Source: Limnanthes douglasii subsp. nivea
Lineage: Eukaryota > Streptophyta > Magnoliopsida > Brassicales > Limnanthaceae
Length of the DNA stretch: 64,000 nt
Direction of reading: 5' to 3'
Assembly: GCA_036936605.1 (NCBI GenBank)
Contig: JAUPFV010000005.1
Span: 228,251,770-228,315,769 of the forward strand
The notes below the pieces were generated by a model that saw only the letters and a program-made list of their open reading frames with translations, ran no database searches and had not been told where the DNA came from. Both the position numbers and the translations under genes were made by a program. Positions within the stretch are counted from its first letter, which is position 1. Each line of letters opens with the position of its first letter. Positions 53,995 through 64,000 of this stretch are shown here, one piece after another.

Positions 53995-55045
53995 TCAAAC
54001 TTCATATTTCCTTTTCCCATCACCTTCATTCGTGAGTTATTCCCTAGTTTTACTCCATGTCTAAAGTTTTCATTGAGCTCAATAAACCAATCTTTGTTAC
54101 CTGTCATATGATTTGAACAACCAGAATTGATAAACCACATCCCTTTATCTTCAACCTCTTTGATATTCATATGAGCCATTAAGAGAAATTCTTCTCTTTC
54201 ATCGAACTCGACGTAGTTTGCTTTATTTTCTCCATTTGGGCACTCGTATTGATAGTGGCCTAGTTTGTGACACTTGAAGCATTCAATGTGAGCTCTGTTA
54301 ATACTCCATCCTCTTCCACCTCTTCCCCGTATCTCGAGAAATTACTTCCCCCTCTACCAGAATTACTTATTTCACTGCCTTGTCCGTAGCTGCGATCACC
54401 CTCGACTTTCAGTACTTGTTCTTCAGAGACCTTGCGTCGCAGCTTCTGTTCATGAACAAGTAATGAGCTTTGCAATTCATCGACTGTCATTTGATCAATA
54501 TCTTTTGACTCCTCAATTAAACATACAATATAATTGAAATCATCCGTCATCGTGCGCAGGATTTTCTCAACAATCTTTACATCTTCTAGGTCTTCTCCAC
54601 AGTTTCTCATGTCATTTGTTATGACCATGACTCTTCCAAAATAATTTGTCACTGTTTCACCCTTCTTCATCTCCTTTGTTTCAAACAATCTTCGAAGCCT
54701 CTAGAGTTGAGCACGCTTCACTCTTTCATTGCCATGATACTTGGTCTTCATTGCTTCCCAAAGTTGTTTAGATGTCTACTTTTGAGTAACAATCTTCAAA
54801 ATAGTCTTATCGATGGACTGAAACAAATAATTCTTTGCCTTCAAATCTTTAAACCTTGATTTATTCAACATATTTTGCTACACTACCGTCAACACTTCAC
54901 CTTCTCCAGGTTTCTGGTGACCTGGTTGAATCACACCAGTACTCTTTTGAACGTAAGAGATTCTCCATGAGTAAACTCCAATGATCGTAATCTCCATCAA
55001 ATTTGGGCATATATGGGGTACTGAAATTATTTGAATCAGATGCAT
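53995..55045 (-). pseudogene. Copia gag and protease start, right arm (inverted copy)
   Basis: Same protein region as the left arm, on the opposite strand. It retains the zinc knuckle CFKCHKLGHYQYEC near 54225-54275 that the left arm lacks. The protease site reads NSGCSNHMTG, so the catalytic Asp is Asn. One base is missing at the start codon relative to the left arm (ATGCATC against ATGGCATC), and stops and frame changes lie near 54700-54890. Confidence 0.85.
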
Positions 55046-55079
55046 TTTTTCACACTTTCTTCATTTTTCTTCTTCTTAA

Positions 55080-55547
55080 ACACGCTTGTTTTACTTAGAC
55101 ACACATACCTCACTCTTTTTGTGTTTCACTCAGACACACATACCTCACTCTTTTTGTGTTCCACTCAGACACATACCTCACTTTTTTTGTGTTTCAATCA
55201 GACACACATACCTCACTCTTTTTGTGTTTCACTCAGACAAACATACCTCACTCTTTTTGTGTTTCACTCTGACACACATACCTCACTCTTTTTGTATTTC
55301 ACTCAGACACACATACCTCACTCTTTTTGTGAATCACTAAGACACACATACCGCACTCTCACTCAAATGTTTTACTCAGACATGCATACCTCTCACTCAA
55401 ATTGTTTTACTCAGACATACATACTTGTCACTCAAATTGTTTTACTGAGACACACATACCTCTCACTCAAATTGTTTTACTCAAACACACATACCTCTCT
55501 CACTCAAATTATTTTACTATTTCACTAAAACACACATACCTCTCTCG
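55080..55547 (-). repeat. Tandem array of 35-bp units (right arm)
   Basis: About 13 copies of the same unit in reverse orientation, fewer than in the left arm. Confidence 0.9.
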
Positions 55548-55558
55548 CTCTGATACCA

Positions 55559-55810
55559 TGTTAGAATATCAAAGAGTAATATGTAGAGAAAATAAGACTC
55601 GATGTATTAAACTGCAGCACAAAATGACTTTAAATAGCCTACAAGAAGCGTTACATATTCAAAGTCAATAAATGAAGTCAATAAATGATAAATTTTATTG
55701 ACCACAATGGTAATGTCTAAAGTACTAATTCATATAACGTCGAAAATACTAATTCATATAACGTTTAATTATTAAATAAGATAATTAAAGCAATTAAATC
55801 AATTCCAACA
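55559..55810 (-). repeat. LTR of the right copia half-element
   Basis: On the minus strand TGTTGGAATTGATTTAATTG to ATTCTAACA. It is longer than the left LTR through a short duplication (TTATATGAATTAGTA). Confidence 0.88.
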
Positions 55811-56180
55811 AATTGACCATGACTCTTCCATCTTGCAAAGATGGAATATTATTTACCGGTTAATTTATTATTAATTTTTAAATAAAAAATATCATTAATC
55901 AAACTCTAAAGATAGAGCATCTGGATCGGCTTTAGAACTCAAATTTCTCGACTTATCTCATTTTCATTTTCTGGTTACATTTTCGTGGTAAAAGATTATT
56001 AAAAGATATAGGCGGAATTTATGCATGGTCTTATAAAATGTTCTAATTATTTTCGTCTTCATCGATTTTTTTTTCAATTCTTTCTTGTGTAATTTATTGA
56101 TTTATTGATTTTTTAGTTTATCTACTTTCATAGAATATCTTTTATGGGGACAATTTCCTATCAAGTCCACCTTCTGATGA
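55811..56180. other. Spacer without recognised features
   Basis: AT-rich; nothing identified. Confidence 0.5.
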
Positions 56181-56600
56181 TTGTATATTAGGACTGTCAA
56201 TTTCGGATTTTGGTTCGTATTTGTGTCCGATTTAACTAATCCAAAATTTTAAAACACATGACACGAATCCGAAATATATTCGAAATTTGTATCGGGTTCA
56301 AAGATACAAAACTGACCTGCTGAAAATCTGTTTGACACGAACCTGACCTGTTTGACATGAAAATACGAACACATGTTTGACACGAACCCGGCCTGATTGA
56401 CATGAAAACACGAACACATGTTTGACACGAACCCGGCATGTTTGACATGAAATTTTAACCAATCCAAAAATACAAACCCGACCGGTTAAACAAACATGAA
56501 ATTTTAACCAACTTGAAACACTAACCGACCTGTTTGACATGAAATTTTAATTAATGCGATACATATGTTCAATACGAACACGACCTGTTAAACACATAAA
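56181..56600. repeat. Internally repetitive CACGAACC/TTTGACATGAAA sequence
   Basis: GTTTGACACGAACC and GTTTGACATGAAA alternate about six times between 56325 and 56550. The start TTAGGACTGTCAATTTCGG near 56190 resembles a hAT terminus. It may be the end of the hAT relic that follows. Confidence 0.5.
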
Positions 56601-57055
56601 TATGAAAACTAAATACTCAAATAAATACATAATGCGAAACATAGTATCAAATTCCAATCTCACACAATATTAAAAAAAAATTACATTACACAAATTTCAT
56701 CTTAAACAACAAGTGATTAAATTTTAGAAAAAACACAAACTTTGAGATTGATTTTAAAAATGTTAAGCTCCTAGAAAAATAAAATAAAATAAAGGTTAGA
56801 TTTCAAATATATATTATACTTCATAACATATTTATATAATTCTATCATAAATTACGTAGAATGAAATCAACTGGTGGAACCATCATTTGTGTTAAGATCT
56901 AAATCTAAACTCAAGCAATCATCCGTGAGTTTTTTCATTTTCTCTTTTTGTGAAGTTATAATATATTATCAAGCAAAAGATATTGAAATCATATAAAATA
57001 TAAAATTTTAAACATTTAAGTTTTGGAATTTAGAAAACTTACATTTTTCTCCAAA

Positions 57056-57656
57056 TAACCAATCATTTGTATACATAAATGCTTCAGTCGTGTCCAGTTT
57101 AAGTGAACTACAAAATTGGTCAAGAACTCGACCCCCAGTGCTAAATGTCAACTCCGATTCGAACGTAAATATAGGATTTGACAACAAATCTAGACCATGG
57201 TAATGAGTTCCAAATATTGATATTAGTTTATTTTCTAATATGTTATGATTCTAATTTTTCTATTACCTTTCACCTTTATTGCATCTAAATATAATTTGAG
57301 TTGTTTAGTTTTTTATAAACCACTACATACATCACTTTTGAAACCATCAAACTCCTGCATAAGTACAATCATATATAGATTTAAACAAACAAAATTAATA
57401 TTGTACAATAGATTAGTGTTCTTCATATATAGTTTCAATTTATTAAATATTTTTATTAGAATAACAAGAAGATATTACATATAAAAATATATATCCATGA
57501 AGTCATCTCCTAATTTACCCATCAATGGTAATCGAGTATTTCCCATATTATCCGGAGATGAAGTCTCTTCAATATGAAGTCTTGCTCGCATACTTATAAA
57601 AAAGAGAATATAACTTGTTTTTAACCTTGTGAAACTTATGTTCATAACCATCATCA

Positions 57657-57728
<72 letters not shown>

Positions 57729-58030
57729 GTAAGAGATCTCTACAAACTAAATTTTATAACAATGATATAATATCATGGCAATAGTCATAATTAGACTAAA
57801 ACTATACCAATATTTTCTAAACTGTTCCCACATTTGATGAATCATCTTTCTTATGTACTCATCTTCACTTCTTAACTATTCTGTCAAAGTCAAATGTGCC
57901 ATGACAACCAAAGGAAAATACAAATTCGATGCAGGATACTTGCTTCCAAAAAAAGTAAAAATAATATTATGGAACACCTTCAAAAATATAATCTTCTTTA
58001 ACCTATCCCACTCCTCACATGTTGGACAAG
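57056..58030 (-). pseudogene. hAT transposase relic
   Basis: At 57060-57190 on the minus strand FESELTFSTGGRVLDQF, then EAFMYTNDWLFG, is the hAT C-terminal dimerisation domain. Near 57795-57860 YIRKMIHQMWEQFRKYW fits the region upstream of it in hAT transposases. Frames are broken and the N-terminal zinc finger is not visible. Confidence 0.7.
57657..57724. repeat. (TA)n microsatellite, 68 bp
   Basis: Uninterrupted TA units inside the hAT relic. Confidence 0.97.
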
Positions 58031-58065
58031 AAGTAAAAATTGAATAACTTAACTAGGGATGGAAA

Positions 58066-58326
58066 TACGGGAATTGTCTAGTCTATCTCGTCCCGATACG
58101 ACCGATTTTTGTCCAGCCTGGTCGAGTTTTGTCCAGCCCGAACATAGAACGGGTCGGATACATGTTTAGAAATTATAATCCGCAAGCGGACCAGGTCGGG
58201 CTCGGGTTTTTAGTCTGTTCAACTTGGTCCAGCCCAAAAATTATAAAAGAGATATAAAAAATAATATATTATATATAAAATAATATATATATATATATAT
58301 ATATATTAATAATATATTTAAATTTA

Positions 58327-58377
<51 letters not shown>

Positions 58378-58541
58378 AAAGTATAAAATTGATGTTCGCG
58401 GGCTGGGCCGGGTTGACCGACAGACATGAACGAACATGCTCAGGTTTAAAAACATTAGACCCAGAGCGGGTCAGGTCGGATTGTAGCTCAAGTGTCCAAA
58501 AAGCAGACTCGGGCAGGCTGGCCCAAACCCGGCCCAACTCT
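58066..58541. mobile_element. GC-rich-ended repeat, hAT-like non-autonomous element, copy B
   Basis: Begins TAGGGATGGAAATACGGG and ends, inverted, TAGAGTTGGGCCGGGTTTGG. It shares GAGTTTTGTCCAGCCCGAAC and the following GAACGGGTCGGATA with copy A at 44250-45003. The centre (58260-58376) is almost pure TA repeats. No clear target duplication. Confidence 0.5.
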
Positions 58542-58659
58542 AGATGAGAAAATGCACGACGATAAAACATAGAACTCTCAAGCATAAGAAAACCCGAGTT
58601 CCATCTTCCCTTAAACCCTTAGTAAAATCTAAAGACATATGCTTAACACATTCTAAAAA

Positions 58660-59041
58660 TGTATACTTCTTGTGATCCCCTTGATGAGCTATTGTTTTGC
58701 CTTGGTAAATTGTTAATAGAGAATTCTAGAGAGAGAAATAGCTGGAGAGTTTTTAGAGAGAGAAAGTACAAGTACAAATGAGTCTTGAAGTAAAAAGTGT
58801 TCAACCCTTTATTAGAGTAGCCTTGCCCTTTATATAGAGGAGCCAAGACTTAGTCTCAAACTGAAATCTGTTACAAAAGAGGGCTAATTGTTGTTTAGTC
58901 CTCATCAATTATACATAGTTACAACTACTCTCTAAAACTTACACCAGTTACAATTTAAGGACAAAACTTAAAATACTTATAATTAAATCCTTAAATTTAC
59001 ATTATTTACAATTTAATCCTCAAAATCCTATTTCTATATCA
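58660..59041 (-). repeat. Probable 3' LTR of a Tat-type gypsy element
   Basis: On the minus strand it runs from TGATATAGAAATAGG (59041) to AAGTATACA (58660), with TATATAAAGGGCAAGG near 58830-58845 as promoter and AATAAAGGG just after. A polypurine tract, AACTAGGGGGGCTTC, directly precedes it at 59042-59056. Only this LTR is seen, and the border at 58660 is a best guess. Confidence 0.6.
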
Positions 59042-59056
59042 GAAGCCCCCCTAGTT
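59042..59056 (-). other. Polypurine tract next to the Tat-type LTR
   Basis: AACTAGGGGGGCTTC on the minus strand abuts the TG of the LTR. Confidence 0.6.
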
Positions 59057-59483
59057 CTCATGTCAGTAAATGAATGAGAACTAAATCTTCGAATCCAATT
59101 GTCTTCGAATATTACCATATGTTATATAACCTGTGATAAACTTGAAGAAATCATCTTAAACAATCATTCGAAGCACTCAATTATTCAAAGCGCATTTAAA
59201 CCAAATAGCAATTAGGAAAAATGCTAAAATCTGATAACCTTTTAAAAATAAAATCACCTCGAAATACTGTAATAGAAATATTGCCTCGAAATATTGCGTA
59301 ACAAATTGTCTTCGAACATAACCGTTGCACGTATGAAATTAACCATTGTGCATAACCGTTAAGTCCATCAAAACCCTAGAGGTCTAACCCGACAGATGTC
59401 GATCATCTAATCAACTCATCAATTTGTATTCCAACCTATCATCATAAGAGTCTTTCCACTTTCACACGTCTTCACCTCATTTG

Positions 59484-59491
59484 TATAAATA
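59484..59491 (+). promoter_or_regulatory. Putative TATA box of the antisense ORF
   Basis: TATAAATA on the plus strand, 174 bp upstream of the ATG at 59658. Confidence 0.55.
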
Positions 59492-59657
59492 TAGTCTGCC
59501 TTTCATTTTCTCACTCTCATCACACAAATCTTTTAAGAGAGAAGTCAGATCTTTTGGCTACCCTCACCGTGTTCTTCCCCTTTTCTCAGTATTCTCATCA
59601 GAAAATTCATCCTCTTCGATCAACCTTCATCCTCTCCGATCAACCTTCATTTGGTTA

Positions 59658-62564
59658 ATGAGAAAGAAACCAAACACCAAAAAATCGAAAGCTATCATAC
59701 CCCAAGCATTAGAACCTTCAAACTCTGACACCAATTTTATCTTTGAAACATACGACTATTTTTGTATTACACAACGAGCTGGAGAATACAAGAAAGTAGG
59801 ATTGATCAATAGCCTCGGAGTTGGAACTACTACTGAAACAATCTATTACGGTAATTTCGATCCCACTAAAGCTCCAGTTCTTTCGCTTTCTTCCACAGTC
59901 GAAGAAAAATCCTCATCTAAAATCTTAGGGCCTAAAACACCTCGAGCCTCCTCATCTCAGAGTAAGATTTCTCCTCTGATTAGTGAAATATCCTCTCTAA
60001 AACCAAAAGCAAATATCCCCTCTTCGAATCACTCTTCAGTAACCAGAAAAAGAAGAACTTTCATAGCCATGTGAGATGAATCAGAAATTATTCGAAGTAC
60101 TTCTCCTCCAAATTCAAATGTTGAAAATCCTCCTCAAAGAGAAGTAATTAAGGAAACTCCTCGATCTGGTAACCTTTTACCAGAAGCTAATAACCCAACA
60201 TCTCAAAACCCTCGTGAAGAGACATCGAAAGCCACCGAAGTAGATTCAGAAGCTACAAAAACCGACCTCGAGGCTGATTCTAACGATGAGAACTCTGCAA
60301 ATATCTAGAACCCTCAAGAAGAAGTAGATGCTTGCTTCGTCTCCGAAGAAGAAAAGGAAAAAATTGGAATAAATTTGAGGAATCTTGAAGGCAAATACAT
60401 CATTACGCTGAGAAAGGTTCGCTACACATACTACACAGATAGCCAGGCTTCGACTCTGAAAAAACAATGGGGAATGGGAGATGATATAACTCTTCGTCTG
60501 CCAAAGGAAGGAGAAACTTCCCTAGACTACAAAGATGACGAACTAATAGTCTACCCTGAAATCATCAACTAGAGTCTTCGATTTCCACTGGATCCCATGA
60601 TCGTGGAATACTTTGAACTCCTCAGCTTATGCCCTACCCAGGTGACACCGAATTAGTGGTTCACCCTTATGTCAATGATCATAGCATCTCGATTGTCTAA
60701 AATCCCCATCATCATCAAAGACTTCATCTCACTGAACCAATTATCGAAAGGTGTGAAGCTTCACTTTTACTACCTCACCCTGATGGATGATATCAAGATC
60801 ATCGATGATCTCTTAGAGGCTGGAAATTTTTGGAAACAAAAATTCGTCTTTATATCAGGAGCATGGGAAAATGGCAAAGCAATTTCCGAGGCCAACCCTT
60901 CAAAGCTAACTCTCGTTTGGAGAAGAAATCGTAAGCTCTTTGGAATTTTTACGTTCTGAAATAAAATTTACACTATTTTTTTAATTTTCTGTTTTCTAAT
61001 TATTTCAGAAATTTCGAAGCGTTACTCAACACGACGAAAGGCTGCTAAGGAGATTTTCTGAAAACTCGATGCTTGGGCTGAGAAGGAATGGAATAACGCA
61101 TTTCATACTGCCTTTCAACCCATTAACTTCCTTACTTGTCACATGTTTCCAATTTCCGAAAGTGCTTTGCTACCTAAAGATCTAATGTCAGACCTCGATC
61201 CGAAGATAGTCTGCAAACGAATAGTTCAACCTGATTGCAAGATCTTCATTCCCATTCGCAAAAGATCAGATAGCCAGTTGCCAAAAAAGAAAAAAGAAAA
61301 AACTGTCAAAGAAAAGAAAAGCAAAAAAGACAGCTAGCACATCTGGTGCTAACCCTTCAACTTCATCGAAGCCTAAGCCTCAAAAAAGGAAAACTGCAAA
61401 ACAACCTCTCTCACCTATCGAAGAGGGTATAGATCAAGAACCATGTCTAAAGTTTAAGAAAGCTTCCTCTGGTTCCCATGGAAAGAAAAAGAACCAAAAG
61501 ATAATCACTTCGTATGCACTGGTTGGCGAAGATGAAAACGCTGCTGCTGGAAACCGACAACACCCACAAAACCCTTCGATCGAAGAACATCCTACCAAAG
61601 GCAACCCTGTGATTCTCATCGAAGACAGCACTTCCAATGAAAATCAGGTTCCTACAAGTTTCGATCCTAATATATTTATCAATTTCGAGAACACCGAAGT
61701 ACTTACTGGTGAAGAGGATCCTGTTATTCAAGTCATCCAAAATCACATGCTTGACTTTGGAAGACCAACACCAAACGAAGTTCGTCCAGAAGTTACTCTC
61801 TCTCATGATCCTATCACTTCTTTGGATATGATTCAAGGTCCTAGCACATCAGAACTTCGTATTCGTCCTCCAAATCCTGCAATCATTATCGCGCTTCAAC
61901 CATTTTCCGACTTTGACACTGCCATAAAACACTTGCTTCCCAAGTCGAAGCTTCTCAGAAGCATCTAAAGAAGTTGGCCAAAGATATGGTTTACAACAAG
62001 GAAGCTTACGAGGCTAAGAAAAACTTTAGAGAAACTTTGCACGATAAGATAGTTGATCAATTTCATGGTTATAAAATGGCAAGGTCCGAACTCATAAAAA
62101 GTGATCTATGTATGAAGAATAATCTGTGAATCACTCACATTGTAGATACAGAATTACTGACGAACTCTCATGAGGCAGAGGTGACCAAACTCAAGGCTAA
62201 TCATGCTACTGAACTGGCCACTGAAAAATCCAACTCCACTAATCTTCGAAATTCTCTCACTCTTTATGAGACAAAAAATAAAGAGCTAACTGATGATATA
62301 GCTAAACTGAAGGAGGATTTCAAAGCAGAAAAAACTGTTGTTGCAACTGCTGCCGAGGCTGAGCTTTCAAAAGATATGCAAACAACTATCAATGTCGGAA
62401 AAGAAGATGCAACCATTCTCCTTCTTCGAGAGCTTCACGCTGCTTATCCAGAAATTGACCTTACAAGTTTTTGGAATGACATCCGTGAAGAAAAACGCCC
62501 AAGTGAAGCTTTCAACCCTGTTCCTGGATCATCATCCTCAGATAATGAATCGTTTGAAGAGTAA
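59658..62564 (+). pseudogene. Gypsy-associated antisense ORF (PF04195-like), decayed
   Basis: From ATG 59658 (MRKKPNTKKSKAIIPQALEP) one frame runs to about 60930 with four stops (near 60072, 60306, 60570 and 60654). LRFPLDPMIVEYFELLSLCP, then TQVTPN.WFTL, fits the 'putative gypsy type transposon' domain. A GT..AG intron is likely at about 60930-61010. Lys-rich and Ser/Pro-rich parts follow, with a frame change near 61320. The end (62181-62564) is a coiled coil (NSLTLYETKNKELTDDIAKL) and an acidic tail. Tat-lineage elements are known to carry such an ORF on the opposite strand just inside the 3' LTR, as here. Its function is unknown. Confidence 0.7.
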
Positions 62565-63180
62565 GAGTCTTTTGATTAACTTTATCACTTTTTTGTCTTT
62601 GTCAGATTTTTTCCTTTTGTACCTCAACGCGTTAATCTAAATGAAAAATGGTTTTCTATATTTTATCATTTGCTTTGCATATTATTCGATACTAAATTTG
62701 AAAAACAAAATAATTGCAAAATGTAAACTTACCACCTTAAATACCTTAACGAAATTGGTGAATACAATAGTTATTCAAAACAAAATCGGCTGCTCCGAAA
62801 CAATTTCAATGTGATGTTAAGCTTTCGTAGCTCTTCGAAAAATTCTCAGTGTGCTATTAAGCATCCACTTCGAAATAAAAATGTAATGTGATAATCAAAC
62901 ATGGTTATTTCTTCAAAAAGTGTCAAAAAACACTTTGGAACATACTACTCTTAACTAATCTCAAAGATAATCAGTCATAGATGATTTGATCTCGAGTTTG
63001 ATCAAATAGATATTGATACCATACGTCTATATGGAGAATTAGAAGAGATAATTTACATGTGTAATAAAAAAGATTTCAAGAAGAGAATGAATAAAATGTG
63101 TTTGTTGAAGTATATGAGGTGAAACAATCATCGAGGCGGTGCAATATACGATTTGATTCTTTTATGAAATCCACTAAGTA
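62565..63180. other. Spacer between the Tat remnant and the copia remnant
   Basis: AT-rich. Tracts such as CTTCGAAAAA and CTTCGAAATA recur near 62830-62880. No gene recognised. Confidence 0.4.
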
Positions 63181-64000
63181 TTGAGAAACTTTCATGAAAA
63201 TTATGTTTATTTTAATGAAGAAACACAAATTGAGAGACCAATTATGTTATTATTGTATGTGAATGATATCCAAATAGTTAGAAAATACAAGAGAATGATT
63301 GAAGAGGTTAAAACTCTCATTGGTTCACAATTCAAACTTAGTTTCACCCAAGAAATAGTAAAAAGTTCATGTAAAGAATACCCCATACAAAATAAATTGG
63401 AATAATAATGTATGCTACAGTATGCATGAATCCTGATTTTGCCTCATTTATTAGTATTTTAAGCAAATTTATGTCAAATTTAGGAAGCTTTATTGACATG
63501 CCCTTAAGTGGCTCATGAGATACTTAAAGTATTCATATGAAGTTGGGTTGTGTTATAATTAGAATAATACTATTGATGAAATACTAAGAGGGTATGTTGA
63601 CTCTGATTTTGATAGTTTCCTTGACATAAAGAAGTTAACTTCAGGATCTGTTTATTGTGCTTGAAGAAGTGGTTAGCTGGAAGTCTTGTATACATAAAAT
63701 TTGTTGCCTTGTCATCTACATAAGTCAAATATAAGATCACTACTGAAGCAATGAATAAGACTATATGGTTGAAGGGATTGTTGAGTGATATTACTAGTGT
63801 AAAGCAAAATATAATTTTGTTATGTGATAATACTAGTACTCTTCATTTAATGAGAATTTTGAATTTCTACGAGAGAACTAAAAATGTATATATCAAGTTG
63901 CACTTCATCCGCGACGTGTTGGAGAGAAAACAAGTGAATGTGAAAAATATTGCAAGCGAGAAAAATTCTTCGGATGCTCTCACCAAAGTATTGTTGGTTC
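63181..64000 (+). pseudogene. Ty1/copia pol relic (RT end and RNase H), runs off the window
   Basis: MLLLYVNDIQIVRKYKRMIE near 63244 is the copia RT active-site region with the second Asp pair changed (YVND for YVDD). ATVCMNPDF, then ISILSKFMSNLG, near 63415-63483, GYVDSDFDSFLDIKKLTSGS near 63590-63650, and FIRDVLERKQVNVKNIASEK, then SSDALTK, near 63905-63990 are RNase H in order. Frames shift several times and stops are common. The right edge is cut by the window. Confidence 0.8.

Noticed and set aside
56236..56540. Minus ORFs with repeated SCQTCVRVF wording
   Set aside because: Translation of the internal CACGAACC repeats in a presumed transposon end.

Overview
This window reads as nuclear DNA of a flowering plant, most likely a eudicot. 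The evidence is AT-rich spacer DNA, split genes with GT..AG introns, two UGT708-type glycosyltransferases, a PPR protein, tRNA-derived SINEs and plant transposon lineages (CRM and Tat Ty3/gypsy, Ty1/copia, MULE, hAT). The species cannot be named from sequence alone. Five host genes look intact: a UFD2/E4 ubiquitin ligase (4989-10562, +), a UGT708-type glycosyltransferase (10989-12371, +), a SpoU/TrmH RNA methyltransferase (12910-15285, -), a second UGT708-type gene (45573-46919, +) and a PLS-class PPR gene (47772-50141, -). A minus-strand gene may begin at the left edge (177 to 1).

Layout. 0-3.3 kb: a possible gene edge, then a decayed Tat-type gypsy pol. 3.3-4.4 kb: a terminal-inverted-repeat element filled by an array of roughly 26-bp repeats. 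4.9-15.3 kb: the gene island UFD2, UGT, TrmH. 15.4-18.0 kb: a 2.5-kb TIR element holding GC-rich palindromes and a 59-bp-arm fold-back. 18.6-30.1 kb: one 11.5-kb MULE with a perfect 9-bp target duplication. It carries a mudrA-type transposase, a ULP1-like cysteine protease gene, a third small acidic gene, and about 60 copies of a hexamer, many paired as TTCGCA-N8-TGCGAA. 30-34.7 kb: AT-rich repeats and copia debris. 35-43.2 kb: an old gypsy element split by a very young, intact CRM-clade element (36975-42507) with LTRs that look identical and a perfect 5-bp target duplication. 43.7 kb: a SINE. 45.5-50.2 kb: UGT, a relic TrmH exon and the PPR gene, with a second SINE nine bases upstream of the PPR start codon. 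50.7-51.6 kb: a 941-bp Pack-MULE with a captured DYW-domain fragment and an 89-nt hairpin. 51.9-55.8 kb: two copia 5' halves joined as a large inverted repeat. 56-64 kb: hAT relics, a Tat LTR with its antisense ORF, and a copia RT/RNase H relic at the edge.

How the parts relate. The UGT and TrmH genes converge at 11-15 kb. The same convergent pair recurs at 45.5-47.4 kb, but only one broken TrmH exon survives there, so a UGT-TrmH block was probably duplicated before the retroelements separated the copies. The UGT708 family is known for C- and O-glucosylation of flavonoids. UFD2, TrmH and PPR are housekeeping functions (ubiquitin chain extension, RNA ribose methylation, organelle RNA processing). 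The most unusual signal is the fixed-spacing palindrome array inside the 11.5-kb MULE. Other TIR elements here also carry internal palindromes or repeats, each with its own core sequence.
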